This document shows, piece after piece, positions 9,994-20,121 of a stretch of DNA of 64,000 nucleotides. This DNA is from Adiantum capillus-veneris (lineage: Eukaryota; Streptophyta; Polypodiopsida; Polypodiales; Pteridaceae): positions 1,904,501 to 1,968,500 of the forward strand of contig CM043954.1 of assembly GCA_014529385.2 (NCBI GenBank). The letters are read 5' to 3'. Every line of letters starts with the position of its first letter. The first letter of the stretch is position 1. Position numbers and translations under genes: made by a program. The notes beneath the pieces were generated by a model. The model had not been told where the DNA came from, made no database searches, and worked only from the letters and a program-made list of their open reading frames with translations.

Positions 9994-11300
9994 GTTGAGA
10001 GAGGTTTTTAATGTCTATGTGAGGCCGAAGTCGGCCTATGAGAAAAATCAAGTATACATGTGTGTATGTCCTCTGTCTATCGGAAAAGACAAAATAGTTC
10101 AGACTGATACAAAATAAAAGAGAGAGGACGTCTGGTGGGTGATGAGATCTATGGGGATGGGTGGAGTTCTAGTACTAGGGATATGTGCATGTCTATATGC
10201 TGAGGGTAGTACAAGTTACAACCATGCAAATGCATCAATCTAGCTAGCTCCATCGTGTGCTAATTGGGGGGTGTAAAATGTATTACATAGGAGGGTCGGG
10301 AGCAAGGGCTGCCCTGATGAATGTCTTTGGTTGAGCCATCATCTGGGCTCGTCTCTCCTCCACAGCTTGATGTGCTCATGTCGGGATCTCCTTGATTTGT
10401 CTGTGGTGGAGTCGTGGGGCTTGGCCTCTGGTGGTCCGCGGGCGTTGTCGGGCCCGTTTGGCCTCAGCGTGCTGAAGGGTCACCCCCCTTGGTGGGTCTG
10501 GGAGCTGAATGGGTGCAGCTCTCTGAAAGAAATCTGTAAGCTGTGACTCTCTATCCCCCCCCCCCCCCCCCCCCCCCCACACCCCCCGTCCATAGTCACA
10601 CGAAATGGCATTTCCGGGGCGCGAAACGGAAATGGAGTTTCTCTGTCATTTCGGCCTGCAATTTTTTTTAAAGGTTCAATTTGGGGCATTAAGGTTCTAT
10701 GTTTACCGTTTCTGTCTTTGAGCATTAAGTTTGAAACTTTTAAATTAGGACTTGTCATTTTTCAATTCTGAATACACATATGACTTGTTTTATGAAATAC
10801 ATCGTTTACAAATTGACAAACAAAGTCCCGTTTCTTAACCATTTTTTTCTCGGGCGACACGTTTCTGTCGTTCCCCCCCTCCCCGGGTCTCTGTAGGTGG
10901 CTGTAGAAGTGTGTCCCTGTGCCTCTGCATCTCGAGCAAGTGCACCCCAGCTGTCTTTGATCTCGAGGGTGCATGATATCTCGGAAGGTAGGCTACCCTC
11001 TAAATAGGGGCTCGTATCGGCCTATGATATCCGCATAAGCTCTACATCTGCAGACAAAACGCTCCTCACTCTCCACTTTCTCTATGCATACTCCTCACTC
11101 TCTACCCTCCATGTGAATGTCATGAGCTCGCCCCACCTCGATCTCTAGTCTGTGTGATGACACTCCATATAGCGTGGTCGCTGTATGAATGTGTCTTCAA
11201 GTATGGTAAGAAAGTGGTCTCTATAGTGTGACATCTTCCGTTGGAGGGGAGATGTAATCCAAGTCTGTATGATATAGAGCTGCCAGAGATCCTCTTGGAT
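9943..11300 (-). mobile_element. 5'-truncated LINE copy with a (TC)n 3' tail
   Basis: On the minus strand this matches the 3' part of the LINE at 38325-41460. A segment near 10376-10560 reads SQLTDFFQRAAP, then RGVTLQHAEAKRARQRPRT, parallel to SQTQLTDYFQRTIA and RGVTLQQVEEARARKRPRT in the other copy. The zinc-finger coding region near 11040-11150 is also parallel but decayed. The 3' UTR ends at cctatgaga...ggcc...ttaatgtc, then (GA)n on the + strand at 9943-9983, which is (TC)n in LINE sense. A poly-C run (10556-10578) interrupts the coding part. Confidence 0.75.
10556..10578. repeat. Poly-C tract
   Basis: A mononucleotide run of about 23 C inside the LINE remnant. Confidence 0.9.
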
Positions 11301-11521
11301 CATTATGTTTCTCTCACTACGTGAAAGATGTGTTAAAGTTTAGGCATCTCAAGTGAACCGCCCAATGTGATTCCATTATTTAGTTTGGCTTTTAGGTATT
11401 TATTTTACTTATTTGTCAAAGTCTTGGGTAGGGCAATTTACTGGGATTGCTATATAAGAAACCCCTTGCCTCCATTGTAAACACGTTCAGTTATTCATTG
11501 CCAAGGTTGATTGGTTCAAGA

Positions 11522-11523
<2 letters not shown>

Positions 11524-11567
<44 letters not shown>
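11524..11567. repeat. (CT)n microsatellite
   Basis: About 22 CT units upstream of the family A LTR. It is not at a LINE 3' end that I can recognise. Confidence 0.95.
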
Positions 11568-11570
<3 letters not shown>

Positions 11571-11628
11571 CGCGTGCTCACTCCCCTTGGTTTCTCCGCT
11601 TCCGCATCGTTGACTTTGACATGGTATC

Positions 11629-12006
11629 TATAACAAACTGTTGACGTGTCAAAGCCTAAAGAATGGAGCCAACTTACAGATGTGGCCGAGGGGCCTAAAC
11701 TGTCACAAAGTGATGATGTGACTGTCCGAGAGCAACCCTAATCTTAATTTCTGTCAAAAACCCTAAATGTTGAAACCCTAATTTTGGAAACTCTAACCCT
11801 AAAACTTGCAAACTCTAATTTTGAAAACCTTAACCCTAAAATCAGAAACCCTAATTCTGCTCGAAACCCTAATTCTGGAAACCCTAACCCTAAAACTTGC
11901 AAACCCTAATTTTGAAAACCCTAATCCTAAAACCTGCAAACCCTAATTCTGATGTCAAAAACCCTAAAATTGCAAAAACCCTAACCCTAACTCTAAGGGC
12001 AGATTT
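11629..12006 (+). mobile_element. Family A LTR, left part (interrupted by the nested gag element)
   Basis: Starts taacaaactgttgacgtg, matching the LTR at 18436 (tgtaacaaactgctgacgtg). It carries about 260 bp of degenerate CCCTAAA-type repeats. It is broken at 12006 by a complete insertion and resumes at 15282. The joined sequence runs colinearly with the uninterrupted copy at 18436-19235, including the junction cagattttcgctttttgcg. Confidence 0.85.
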
Positions 12007-12317
12007 TGTTAGGATTTGGAATCGTGCTAGCTATGGTGGATGAAAGAGAAACATGGTGTAAGTGTGTGTAAGCAAGTTTATCACTCAAGTGAATTAGGTT
12101 CCAAGATAGATTAGCTTGGACTCATAAACACAATCTTGAGTATTGACTTAGCTTAGCACAAGCTCACCATAGACAAGCATGTAGTGCAAAATAAGTTGTT
12201 ATTTATTGATTCAAGAAATGAGCTTTAAGTAGCTCTACAGCCTTGCTCCACAGTATGTGGGATAAATCCTCTCTCCTCTCCTTGACTCACACCTTAGGAC
12301 AAAGCTCACACTTTACA
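12007..12317 (-). repeat. 3' LTR of the gag-only copia element
   Basis: A 311-bp direct repeat of 14963-15281. It has TG...CA ends when read on either strand. Confidence 0.92.
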
Positions 12318-12359
12318 ATCCTCCCCTTGAGGTTTGGACTAAGACAAGATACTGAAGAT

Positions 12360-12535
12360 GCATGAACCACACAGGCTAACAAAATCCACACAGGATGGTG
12401 ATATCCACACAGGAAAATAAAGTCCACAAAGGATGGTGATATCCACACAGGATGGTAAAATCCACACAAGAACAATCCACAAAGGATGGTGATGTCCACA
12501 CAGGATGATAAGCTAGTATCCACACAGGAAAAAGT
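12360..12535. repeat. Tandem repeat of atccacacaggatggtg units
   Basis: About nine imperfect units of 15-20 bases with core tccacacaggatggtgat between the gag gene and the 3' LTR. It may be an untranslated minisatellite; its role is unknown. Confidence 0.8.
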
Positions 12536-12564
12536 CCTTCCCTACAAGTAGAGAGTCTGCATCT

Positions 12565-13497
12565 TCAAAATGGGTCTTCCCAAACGCTACCTTCGTCTTC
12601 GTCTTTTTTGTCTTCTACTATGTGAGCTGATCCTCTGTCAGGTCTCTTGCCTTCGTTGCTTCTGTTGTTACTTCTACTGCTGCTGCTTTCTCCACTGCTA
12701 CTGCCTTCACTTGAGTAGCACCGAGAAGGAGGGTGTCCCTTCCTACCACATTTGTTGCAAGGTTTGTTTTTGTAGCAATCTTTCGCTACGTGTCCCATTC
12801 TTCCACATTCATAACACTTTCGTACGTTTGTCGATGTTGATGGCGAATATCTTCCCCTTGAAGATGTTGCGATGAAAACTCCTCCTGATGGGGTAAGTGA
12901 ACCTCTTTGCTTTCTTTCTTCTGCTTGGATTGAGTTGATGACATCTTGGAATGGTGGTGCCGGTTCTTTTTCTTCAAGAATTGTGACTAAGTGGTCATAA
13001 GAAGGTGGAAGTGCACTTAAAAGTATAGCCACTTTGTCATCTTCTGGGACTTCAACTTGGATGTAAGTGAGCTGCGTGACAATGCTCTTAAGCCTGTTCA
13101 CTAGGCTAGCAATGTCCTCCCCTTGAAGCATAGTAACTTTGTAAAGCTGTCTTTTAAGACTAACTTTGCTTCTTTTGGCTCGAGCTCCAAAATTACTTTC
13201 TAGGACATGCCGGGCTTCATGTGCATGTTTACATTCATCTATGAAATGCACATAGTTATCATGCAAAGAAGTGATGATAATTCCCAATGCTTGTTCGTCT
13301 TTGGCCAAATTTTGTGCACTTGCTATGAGTGTAGATGCCCTAGTGTGCACTCCATCGGGTTCGGCTTGTTGCTCTAAGGCAGTGCTAATGACAGACCACA
13401 AACATTTTTTCATAAGGTAGCCTCTTAACTTCGCTTGCCAAGTGTGAAATCCCTCCCCATTGAATTTCTCTATTCCCTTGTCCCCCATCTGTTCCAA
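12565..13497 (-). CDS. Copia-type Gag polyprotein with two zinc knuckles
   Basis: A 310-residue intact frame. The N-terminal part has the copia capsid pattern: KFNGEGFHTWQAKLRGYL near residues 13-30, VLESNFGARAKRSKVSLKRQ near 140, then PPSYDHLVTIL near 205. Near residues 225-260 are two CCHC knuckles, CYECGRMGHVAKDC and CNKCGRKGHPPSRC (C-x2-C-x4-H-x4-C). A Ser/Glu/Lys-rich tail follows. Gag forms the virus-like particle and binds element RNA in the cytoplasm. It is the only protein of its element. An undamaged gag with no pol suggests selection on Gag alone or very recent spread. The start codon follows a leader of about 1.45 kb from the 5' LTR. Confidence 0.93.
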   Translation of the reverse strand: MEQMGDKGIEKFNGEGFHTWQAKLRGYLMKKCLWSVISTALEQQAEPDGVHTRASTLIASAQNLAKDEQALGIIITSLHDNYVHFIDECKHAHEARHVLESNFGARAKRSKVSLKRQLYKVTMLQGEDIASLVNRLKSIVTQLTYIQVEVPEDDKVAILLSALPPSYDHLVTILEEKEPAPPFQDVINSIQAEERKQRGSLTPSGGVFIATSSRGRYSPSTSTNVRKCYECGRMGHVAKDCYKNKPCNKCGRKGHPPSRCYSSEGSSSGESSSSRSNNRSNEGKRPDRGSAHIVEDKKDEDEGSVWEDPF

Positions 13498-13622
13498 TAG
13501 AGGGGTCTTAGCTTAGGAGACTCTCCTAGCCAGTGTCTGCCTCTTTACACGGTGCACGATTGATGATAGAAAAATTTAATTTGTAAAATTGTGCTTGGTT
13601 GCAATAATTTTAAGGGTTCATT

Positions 13623-13683
<61 letters not shown>

Positions 13684-14950
13684 CCCCCTTTTTGTGAAGC
13701 TCCTCTTCACCGTCGCGTCGGTGAAGCCCCTCTTCACAAAAGTCACCTTTGGTCGGGTTTCTTTGATGCCTTTGACGCTTTGAAAGCTTTAGGGTTTATT
13801 TGCTTTGGAAAAGCTCTTGAAGCTTGGCAGTGTCTTTGCTACAACTTGTAGAGAGCAAGACCTTGACCTTGGAGGCTTTGGACTTCTTGGAGGTTTGCTT
13901 TGGAATCCCCGTTGGCTTCGGAGGTTCGAGATAACAATTGGAGCTCTTGAGGCCGGGCCTCTTGAGGTGCTCGGAGTTTTGAGGCAGCAGGTTGTGGGAG
14001 CGGGGGCTTAAGAAAGCTTTGCCTTGGAGTTTTGAGGCCGGATGCAGTGGGACCTGGTTCTTAGGAGTGGGCTTGGTTTAAGGCAGCCCGTGGGAAGGGA
14101 GCCCCCGTAGGGGCGGACCCGAAATCCCTTTGAAAAAAAGTTGAGCGTTCACTGAGGTTCGTTGGCCGGTCGGAGGCGCAGGCGCTCGCGCAGTCGATCG
14201 CCTAGTTGATTGTCGCTGGATGGGCGCACGTAGAAGTCGGCAGCCGGTCGCGGGCCAGACTCCAGTGGCGGACCCGCCCCGTGCATCCAATGGAGTCGAG
14301 TGCCTCTTTTGAGGTCCGCCCAAGGGGCGCCGGATTTGAGTGTGGCCGCCCTTTAAAGAAGGTCAAAAGGCCCAAAAATAGGGTGTTCCCACCACGTGCA
14401 AGGCTCCCAAGGAGGGTAATGATGTGGGAAAAAGTTGATGAGCTTTGAATGCTCTCTTAGGCACACACACACACACAGTGCCACTGTGGCTTTGTTCTGC
14501 AGAAAATTCCAGAGATTGAGCAAAACTCAATTGGGACATTAATCGTTGAGTTTTAACTCAAATTTGGCATTCTTCGGCTCAATTGAAAGCTCTCGAGAAG
14601 GGCTTGTAGCACACACAAGTAAGGAAAGGGAATGGAAGCTAGAAAAGGATATTTTGCTTGGGAAAGAATCACATTATTTGAGCGGAACACCGTGTAATAA
14701 GTGGCCTAATTGATGATGCAAGAAGCTCTAATCACATCCGTTCTTTCTTTTTTCATCAATGGTGGTAGTGGCACTTCAATAGTACGTATCCATCACTAAC
14801 GGAGCTCAAAAGAATAGAATGTAATTAGTGTTGAGCATGATAAGCAATAGAAGAGAAAACTTAATGGGTCTAGCTAGTGATAATTAAGGAATGCTAATCA
14901 TACAAACACGCAAATGCATAATAGCAAACCTAGCTAGCATAACCTAAAGC
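13498..14950 (-). other. Leader of the gag-only element, with (GA)n
   Basis: An untranslated stretch between primer-binding site and gag. It includes (GA)n at 13626-13680, a GC-rich part (13960-14340) and an AT-rich part. Such leaders carry the packaging signal in retroelements, but I cannot locate one from sequence alone. Confidence 0.6.
13626..13680. repeat. (GA)n microsatellite
   Basis: About 27 GA units within the gag-element leader. Confidence 0.95.
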
Positions 14951-14962
14951 TCTGATACCAAA
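14951..14962 (-). promoter_or_regulatory. Primer-binding site (initiator tRNA-Met type)
   Basis: The minus strand reads TGGTATCAGA next to the 5' LTR end, matching the 3' end of plant initiator tRNA-Met. This fixes the direction of the element. Confidence 0.85.
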
Positions 14963-15281
14963 TGTTAGGATTTGGGATCGTGCTAGCTATGGTGGATGAA
15001 AGAGAAACATGGTGCAAGTGTGTGAGTGTGTGTAAGCAAGCTTATCACTCAAGTGAATTAGGTTCCAAGATAGATTAGCTTGGACTCATAAACACAATCT
15101 TGAGTATTGACTTAGCTTAGCACAAGCTCACCATAGACAAGCATGTAGTGCAAAATGAGTTGTTATTTATTGATTCAAGAAATGAGCTTTAAGTAGCTCT
15201 ACAGCCTTGCTCCACAGTATGTGGGATAAATCCACTCTCCTCTCCTTGACTCACACCTTAGGACAAAGCTCACACTTTACA
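14963..15281 (-). repeat. 5' LTR of the gag-only copia element
   Basis: A 319-bp partner of 12007-12317. An 8-bp expansion of a tgtg run explains most of the length difference. Confidence 0.92.
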
Positions 15282-15706
15282 GATTTTCGCTTTTTGCGCT
15301 AGCTGATGATGTGGCAGGCCGTACGGATTTTCGTGATTTACGCTGGCAGTTTTTGGCTTTGCTTTTGGACCAGAAGCTTTTTACTCTTAAAGGCTTTTCA
15401 CTGTAATTGCTTTTTAGGCCAAGGGCCTTTAAATATGAGGTTAGGGCTCATTCTCTGGCATGCTTCCTAGAGAAGGTGCAGAGTCTGGAGTACCGGCTTG
15501 TACTGTCTTGATGCAATATAAAGAAATACCGAAAGGGCCGCCAAGGTTTGGGGCCAATACTCTTTGGGGTGGAATTCTGCCACTCCGTGTCGTGTGTGCT
15601 CTCTCTCTATCAATTCAGTTGTTATTGAAGTGCTAAAAGTCTGTTCAGTTTGTTCTTTTCTATTGGCACGTGGTGCCCGTTGGCACGTGGTACCTGTCTT
15701 GTGACA
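15282..15706 (+). mobile_element. Family A LTR, right part
   Basis: Continues from 12006 after the nested element and ends gtcttgtgaca. One base later is a primer-binding site (TGGTATCAGAG from 15708), so this is a 5' LTR on the + strand. Confidence 0.85.
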
Positions 15707-16561
15707 GTGGTATCAGAGAATCAGGCGTGTGCTTTTCTGAAAGCATACCGGTCCTACAAAAGAGCAGACAGATTTTATTTGAGGTATCTTCGGGCTCCGA
15801 CCCCGGACTAAGTAGCCACTCCCACCCTTACTTCATTGCGCATCAGGCGTCCGTCTTCACCGCAGTGTCTTACAAGGCATAAGCCAATTAAGATTACTTA
15901 CAAGAGAAGGATCCAGATTTGTTTCAAGTCACTCTTTTTTTTTCCAGAAGCAGTGCCATGCAGATGTTGATGTTTACAGCTACCAAGGAGCATACTCCAA
16001 GTTCTTGGCAACCTCTCAAGAAAATTTTTGCCCGAAGTTATATGGTTTTTGACATCTGCCTTCGGAGTGCAACTTCTGGCAGAGTGGGGTATCCTGAAAT
16101 GCTTGCCATGGAAACCCTAGCAGATTATAACTTGAAATTTCTCGACATCTCTCATTAGATGTCTCTTCACGAACAGATGACCTTGGAGGTGCGGTGTGAT
16201 TGCTATCTCTAGGGACTATCATCGCTGCCAAAGAAACACTGTTTGTCCAAGAGCTGATGGACCATGCTGTGCTCGGCTACAACCTCATGGAAGGAACCTA
16301 ACCCTAATTTTTGGTGCAGGTTTCAAGATGGAAAGTCAGTCGACTTTTCGAGCTCGGCTAATGTCGAGATTGCTTTTTAAGTTTGAGTTCTGTTTGATCT
16401 TGTTTGGTGATCCTGTTTGAGATTTGTTTGAAATGGATGGTATCTGTTTTGAACTTGTTTTGGTGCCGATTTGAATTGTTTGACTCTGGTTTGATATTGG
16501 TTTCAATGATTGGTGATTTTACTCACGGGTGGAGAAGTGAGAAATACTGTTTTGGTATTGT

Positions 16562-16790
16562 TTGAACCTCGAAACGACGCAGGCCGATGCCTGGGGAGCG
16601 TTTCGTTGTATGTTTAAAAACCTTAATACGACGCAGGCCGATGCCTGGGGAGCGTTTCATTGTATGCTAGAAAACCTCCGAACGACGCAGGCCGATGCCT
16701 GGGGAGCGTTTGGTTGTATGCTTGAACCTCCAAGCGACGCAGATTGCGGTCTGGGGAGCGTTTGGTTGTACAGTCCTCTGAGCTCATGGC
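16562..16790 (+). repeat. Four-copy minisatellite, period about 56 bp
   Basis: Four units share cgacgcaggccgatgcctgg followed by ggagcgttt (copies start near 16573, 16630, 16683 and 16735; the last is diverged). The + strand frame is open through all four and repeats TTQADAWGAF. I see no further sign of translation. Confidence 0.85.
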
Positions 16791-17084
16791 CCGGACCTTT
16801 TTAGGTCATTTGCGGGGGGAGTGACGAGGTAGTCGTTGAGTAGCTTCATACCGCAGACCATTTGTCTCGGGGGAGTGCTCAGCGGCACTGTTTGTTGTGT
16901 CTTGTAACATGTATATGTAAGCATTTGTGTTGCATTGTGATGTGCCAATTACTGAATATTGCTAATTGGATGAGATTGCCTGGGTATGTAATTTTAGTAC
17001 ATCAAGACACCCATGGAAGATCAGTGTGGTCTGGGTGTGATGGCTAATTTTACTACGCCGGAATATCAAGAGTTCCGATGTGGA

Positions 17085-17195
17085 CGAAAGGAGAAGTTAA
17101 CTTCTCGATCAAAACAGCCAAAAGGAGAAGCAAACTCCTTGATCAAAAGAGCAGAAAGGAGAAGCTAACTCCTTAATAAAAAGAGCAAATTGATT
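17085..17195 (+). repeat. Three-copy tandem repeat, period about 35 bp
   Basis: Units of the form aaaggagaagctaactcctt followed by gatcaaaagagc. Each contains a small inverted repeat (aaggag...ctcctt). Confidence 0.75.
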
Positions 17196-17251
17196 GTCCC
17201 TCGGAATGATCCTCGGAATTTTTGAGCTAACTTGAGTTGTTTTGCAGATAT

Positions 17252-18389
17252 TGTAAGGTGCAGCGGAATGAATGTTGTATTTTCTCAAGATTAGTGGTCT
17301 TTATTGCTCAAGGTTCCTTTTGGTTCTTTAGGGAAAGAGAGAGCTTTCTGTCTTGTAGAGTGCTGTGGTCACGAACAAAGTGAGTGGATTGTGTGTGCAA
17401 GTGAATGAGACTGAGAGAAGGAGAGAGAAGAGATACGACACCCGAGAGGTTGTAAAACCCTCCTCCGAAGGCCCCACTCTCGTTGGCAAGAGTGGTCTAT
17501 TCTTTGATTGCACAAAGGTGTACAATGCGTATGCAATGGACTATGCAACTTGGTCTATGCCGATGACGACGACGGTGACGACGGCGACGGTGACGACGAC
17601 GACGACGATGGCTGAAATCTGAGATCTTCTAATCGCTGAATTTCGGGACTGTTTCGGTGGCTGAAATGATTGTTTTGGCTGCGTTTTTATGGCTGAAAAA
17701 TGAAGTTTCTTAGGGCTGAAAACTGATGGTCTTTACGGGCTGAATCTGCTACACTTTAGGTGAATAATGCCGGTCTTAATTTGCTGCTGAAATCCAAAAA
17801 CGCCAGGGGCTGAAATTGGTCCTTCTGTCGCCGGGGTTCTGCAAATGCAAAAACGCTAGGCCTGATCTGTTGTGTCGTGATGACGCCGGGGCTGATCTGC
17901 TGTGCACAAATCGCCAAGGCTGATCTGATGCAAAAACGCTAGGTCTTCTGTGGAGAAAACGCCAGAATAGTCGTGGGGGTTGGTCTTGCTGAGAAGTTGC
18001 CTGTTGAGCAAGGTGCTCTTGCTGCCTCTTCTGCCAGAAAGTGTGAACATTGGTTTGCTTATATATTAACTTAGCAAAATTGCCCTACCTACTTTTGTTG
18101 GAAAGTCACTTAAAAATAATAAGTGAAAATATCAATAAATAGGAAAATAGGCTAAATGCACTGGAAAATTCCCCTAACTGATGCTAATGGATTCTGATGG
18201 GAATTCCGATGATCATGCTGTGTGCAACCGGAGGATATGCATCTATGCTAAGTGACTGGGCATGCACGGTCTACGAATAGACTCACAAAAGTGCCAGATC
18301 ACTGCTAATCTAACTTGATCGGACTGACTGAACCCTGTTGTGGTGTAGCTTGTCCACGGACACATAGGGTTGGGATGTGTCACGTGACA
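17252..18389 (-). mobile_element. Family K solo LTR
   Basis: 1138 bp, starts tgtaaggtgcagcgg and ends gtgtcacgtgaca. Flanks are gatat (17247-17251) and aatat (18390-18394), a 5-bp duplication with one change. Strand is assigned by analogy with the full element at 46040-50640. It contains an imperfect array of caaaaacgctagg-ctgatctg units (17790-17960). Confidence 0.85.
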
Positions 18390-18435
18390 AATATGCTGTA
18401 ATCGTGGACGATTACTCTCTTTCAAGAAGGGGAGA

Positions 18436-19235
18436 TGTAACAAACTGCTGACGTGTCAAAGCGTAAAGAATGGAGCCAACTTATAGATGTGGCCGAGGGG
18501 CCTAAACTGTCACAAAGTGATGACGTGACTGTCCAAGAGCAAAAATCCTAACGCTAATTTTTGCCAGAAACCCTAACTGTTGAAACCCTAATTCTGGAAT
18601 CCCTAACCCTAAAACTTGCAAACCCTAATTTTGAAAACCCTAACCCTAAAATCAGAAACCCTAATTCTACCTAAAACCCTAATATTGCTGAAACCCTAAT
18701 TTTGGAAACCCTAACCCTAAAACCTGCAAACCCGAAATCTGGAAACCCTAACCCTAAAACCTGCAAACCCTAATTCTGCTGTTAGAAACCCTAAAACTTC
18801 AGAAACCCTAGCCCTAACCCTAAGGACAGATTTTCGCTTTTTGCGTTGGCCGATGATGTGGCAGGCTGTATGGATTTCCGTGATTTACGTTGGTAGTTTT
18901 TCGCTTTGCTTTTGGACCAGAAGCTTTTGAGTTTTAAAAGCTTTTCACTGTAATTGCTTTTTAGGCCAAGGGCCTTTAAATATGAGGTTAGGGCTCATTC
19001 TCTGGCATGCTTCCTGGAGAAGGTGCAGAGTCTGGAGTATCGGCTTGTACTGTCTTGATGCAATATAAAGAAATACTGAAAGGGGCGCCAAGGTTTGGGG
19101 CCAATACTCTTTGGGGTTGAATTCCGCCACTCCGTGTTGCGTGTGCTCTCTCTTTTTCAGGTCAGTTGTTATTGAAGGGCTAAAAGTCTGTTCAGTCTGT
19201 TCTTTTCTATTGGCACATGGTGCCCGTCTTGTGAC
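18436..19235 (+). mobile_element. Family A LTR, uninterrupted copy
   Basis: Starts tgtaacaaactgctgacg directly after a polypurine tract and ends cccgtcttgtgac next to ggtatcagagctg. It therefore has both a tract to the left and a primer-binding site to the right. It includes the telomere-like array (18545-18825). It also provides the intact counterpart of the site occupied at 12006/15282. Confidence 0.85.
18545..18825 (+). repeat. Degenerate telomere-type (CCCTAAA) array within LTR
   Basis: Alternating aaccctaaccctaaaa and spacer words such as cttgcaaaccctaattttg. The same structure lies in the other A copy at 11735-12000. The strand with CCCTAAA is the + strand in both. Confidence 0.85.
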
Positions 19236-19925
19236 GGTATCAGAGCTGTGTCGCAGTTGAAGCCCTTGGCGTGGAGGAGCAGCCCCGTGAAGAGAGGAAC
19301 CCCTTGTGTCGTCATCGACGTCCACCATCTTCCACTTTGTTGCCTGCGTTTTAAAATGCTGCAGTGCAGCATCGACCGGATCCGTCCCCTCCTACGAGCA
19401 TTTTGAAATGCTGGCGAGCCAGCCTGTTGCCATCGTCGACTCCTCTTTCCCAGCGTTTTGAAACGTTGCCAGGCAGCAAGTGCCAGGTGCAGCAACCCCC
19501 CTACAGTGAACGTTTTGAAACGCTGCCCCGCAGTGTCTTGGCGACCCCTCCTTCTCACCTGCGTTTTGAGAATGCCCAGTCGGGCATCCCTTGGATAGCA
19601 GTGACCTCGCTCCCCTTTGTGTCCTCGTTTTGAAACGCAGTCTGCCGACAGAGGAGTGGGAGAGCGCTTGTGAATTCCCACTGGGCAATGGTGGTGGCCG
19701 GCTTGAGAAGTGTCCATTCGAGGAGCAGCCTTGGCTTGGGAGCAGGAATCAAGAGAGGGCTTGAAAGATTGGGTTTGGGCATTGGAGGAGTTTATTGATC
19801 TGCTTGGTTTGTGCGGCCAGTTTGGAAGTGCGAGAAGGTACCAGATTACCAATTCTTTGCAACTTCATCATGGCCTTCCTTTGCTAGAGCACGCCCAACA
19901 ACAACGACCAAAAGCAACCAAAAGC
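19236..19925. other. Region after the A LTR with a palindromic repeat array
   Basis: No gene is recognised. Between 19340 and 19640 the palindrome gcgttttgaaacgc (with variants) recurs six times at about 50-65-bp spacing. Long open frames across it mirror the repeat (QRFKT and AFQNA motifs on -, ERFETLP on +) and look incidental. Confidence 0.6.
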
Positions 19926-20121
19926 TATGGATAGCGAATTGTCAACCATCCATTTAGCGGCCTGTACACCGGCACAATTCTCAAGGAACCCGACAATTTG
20001 TTTGGCTCGAGTTTATGAAGTCAAAAGCAAATGGAGTAGTTCGCTAGAGGACAGTGGCAAAGGTCAATTGGACAAGGATGGCAGTACCGGTACTCAATTA
20101 GCTGCCTTGGTATCCGAGAGG

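Larger units (their letters stand above)
12007..15281 (-). mobile_element. Complete gag-only Ty1/copia element (TR-GAG type), TSD gattt
   Basis: Minus-strand element of 3275 bp. Two near-identical LTRs (12007-12317 and 14963-15281) differ by about five substitutions and one 8-bp indel, so insertion was recent. The 5-bp duplication gattt flanks it at 12002-12006 and 15282-15286. The primer-binding site lies beside the 5' LTR (complement tctgatacca, 14951-14962), and a polypurine tract beside the 3' LTR (complement tcctcccctt, 12319-12328). Inside are a long leader, one gag gene and a short 3' repeat array. Protease, integrase and reverse transcriptase are absent, so movement must rely on another element's enzymes. 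Confidence 0.92.
15707..18435 (+). mobile_element. Interior of family A element; no gag or pol seen
   Basis: Bounded by the primer-binding site at 15708 and a polypurine tract (aagaaggggaga, ending 18435) before the second A-type LTR. With the nested family K LTR (17252-18389) removed, about 1.6 kb remains. It contains two tandem-repeat arrays and no recognisable retroelement protein. This is the layout of a non-autonomous LARD/TRIM-like element. Confidence 0.6.

Noticed and set aside
11735-12000. True telomere or chromosome-end fusion
   Set aside because: The repeats are degenerate, occur in two LTR copies in the same orientation and are bounded by LTR sequence, so they travel with the element.
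16562-16800. CRISPR-like array
   Set aside because: Four imperfect 56-bp tandem units without distinct spacers, in a plant genome: a minisatellite.
19169-19852. 227-codon minus frame over the palindrome array
   Set aside because: Its repeated peptide simply mirrors the palindromic DNA repeat; no codon-level sign of selection is visible.
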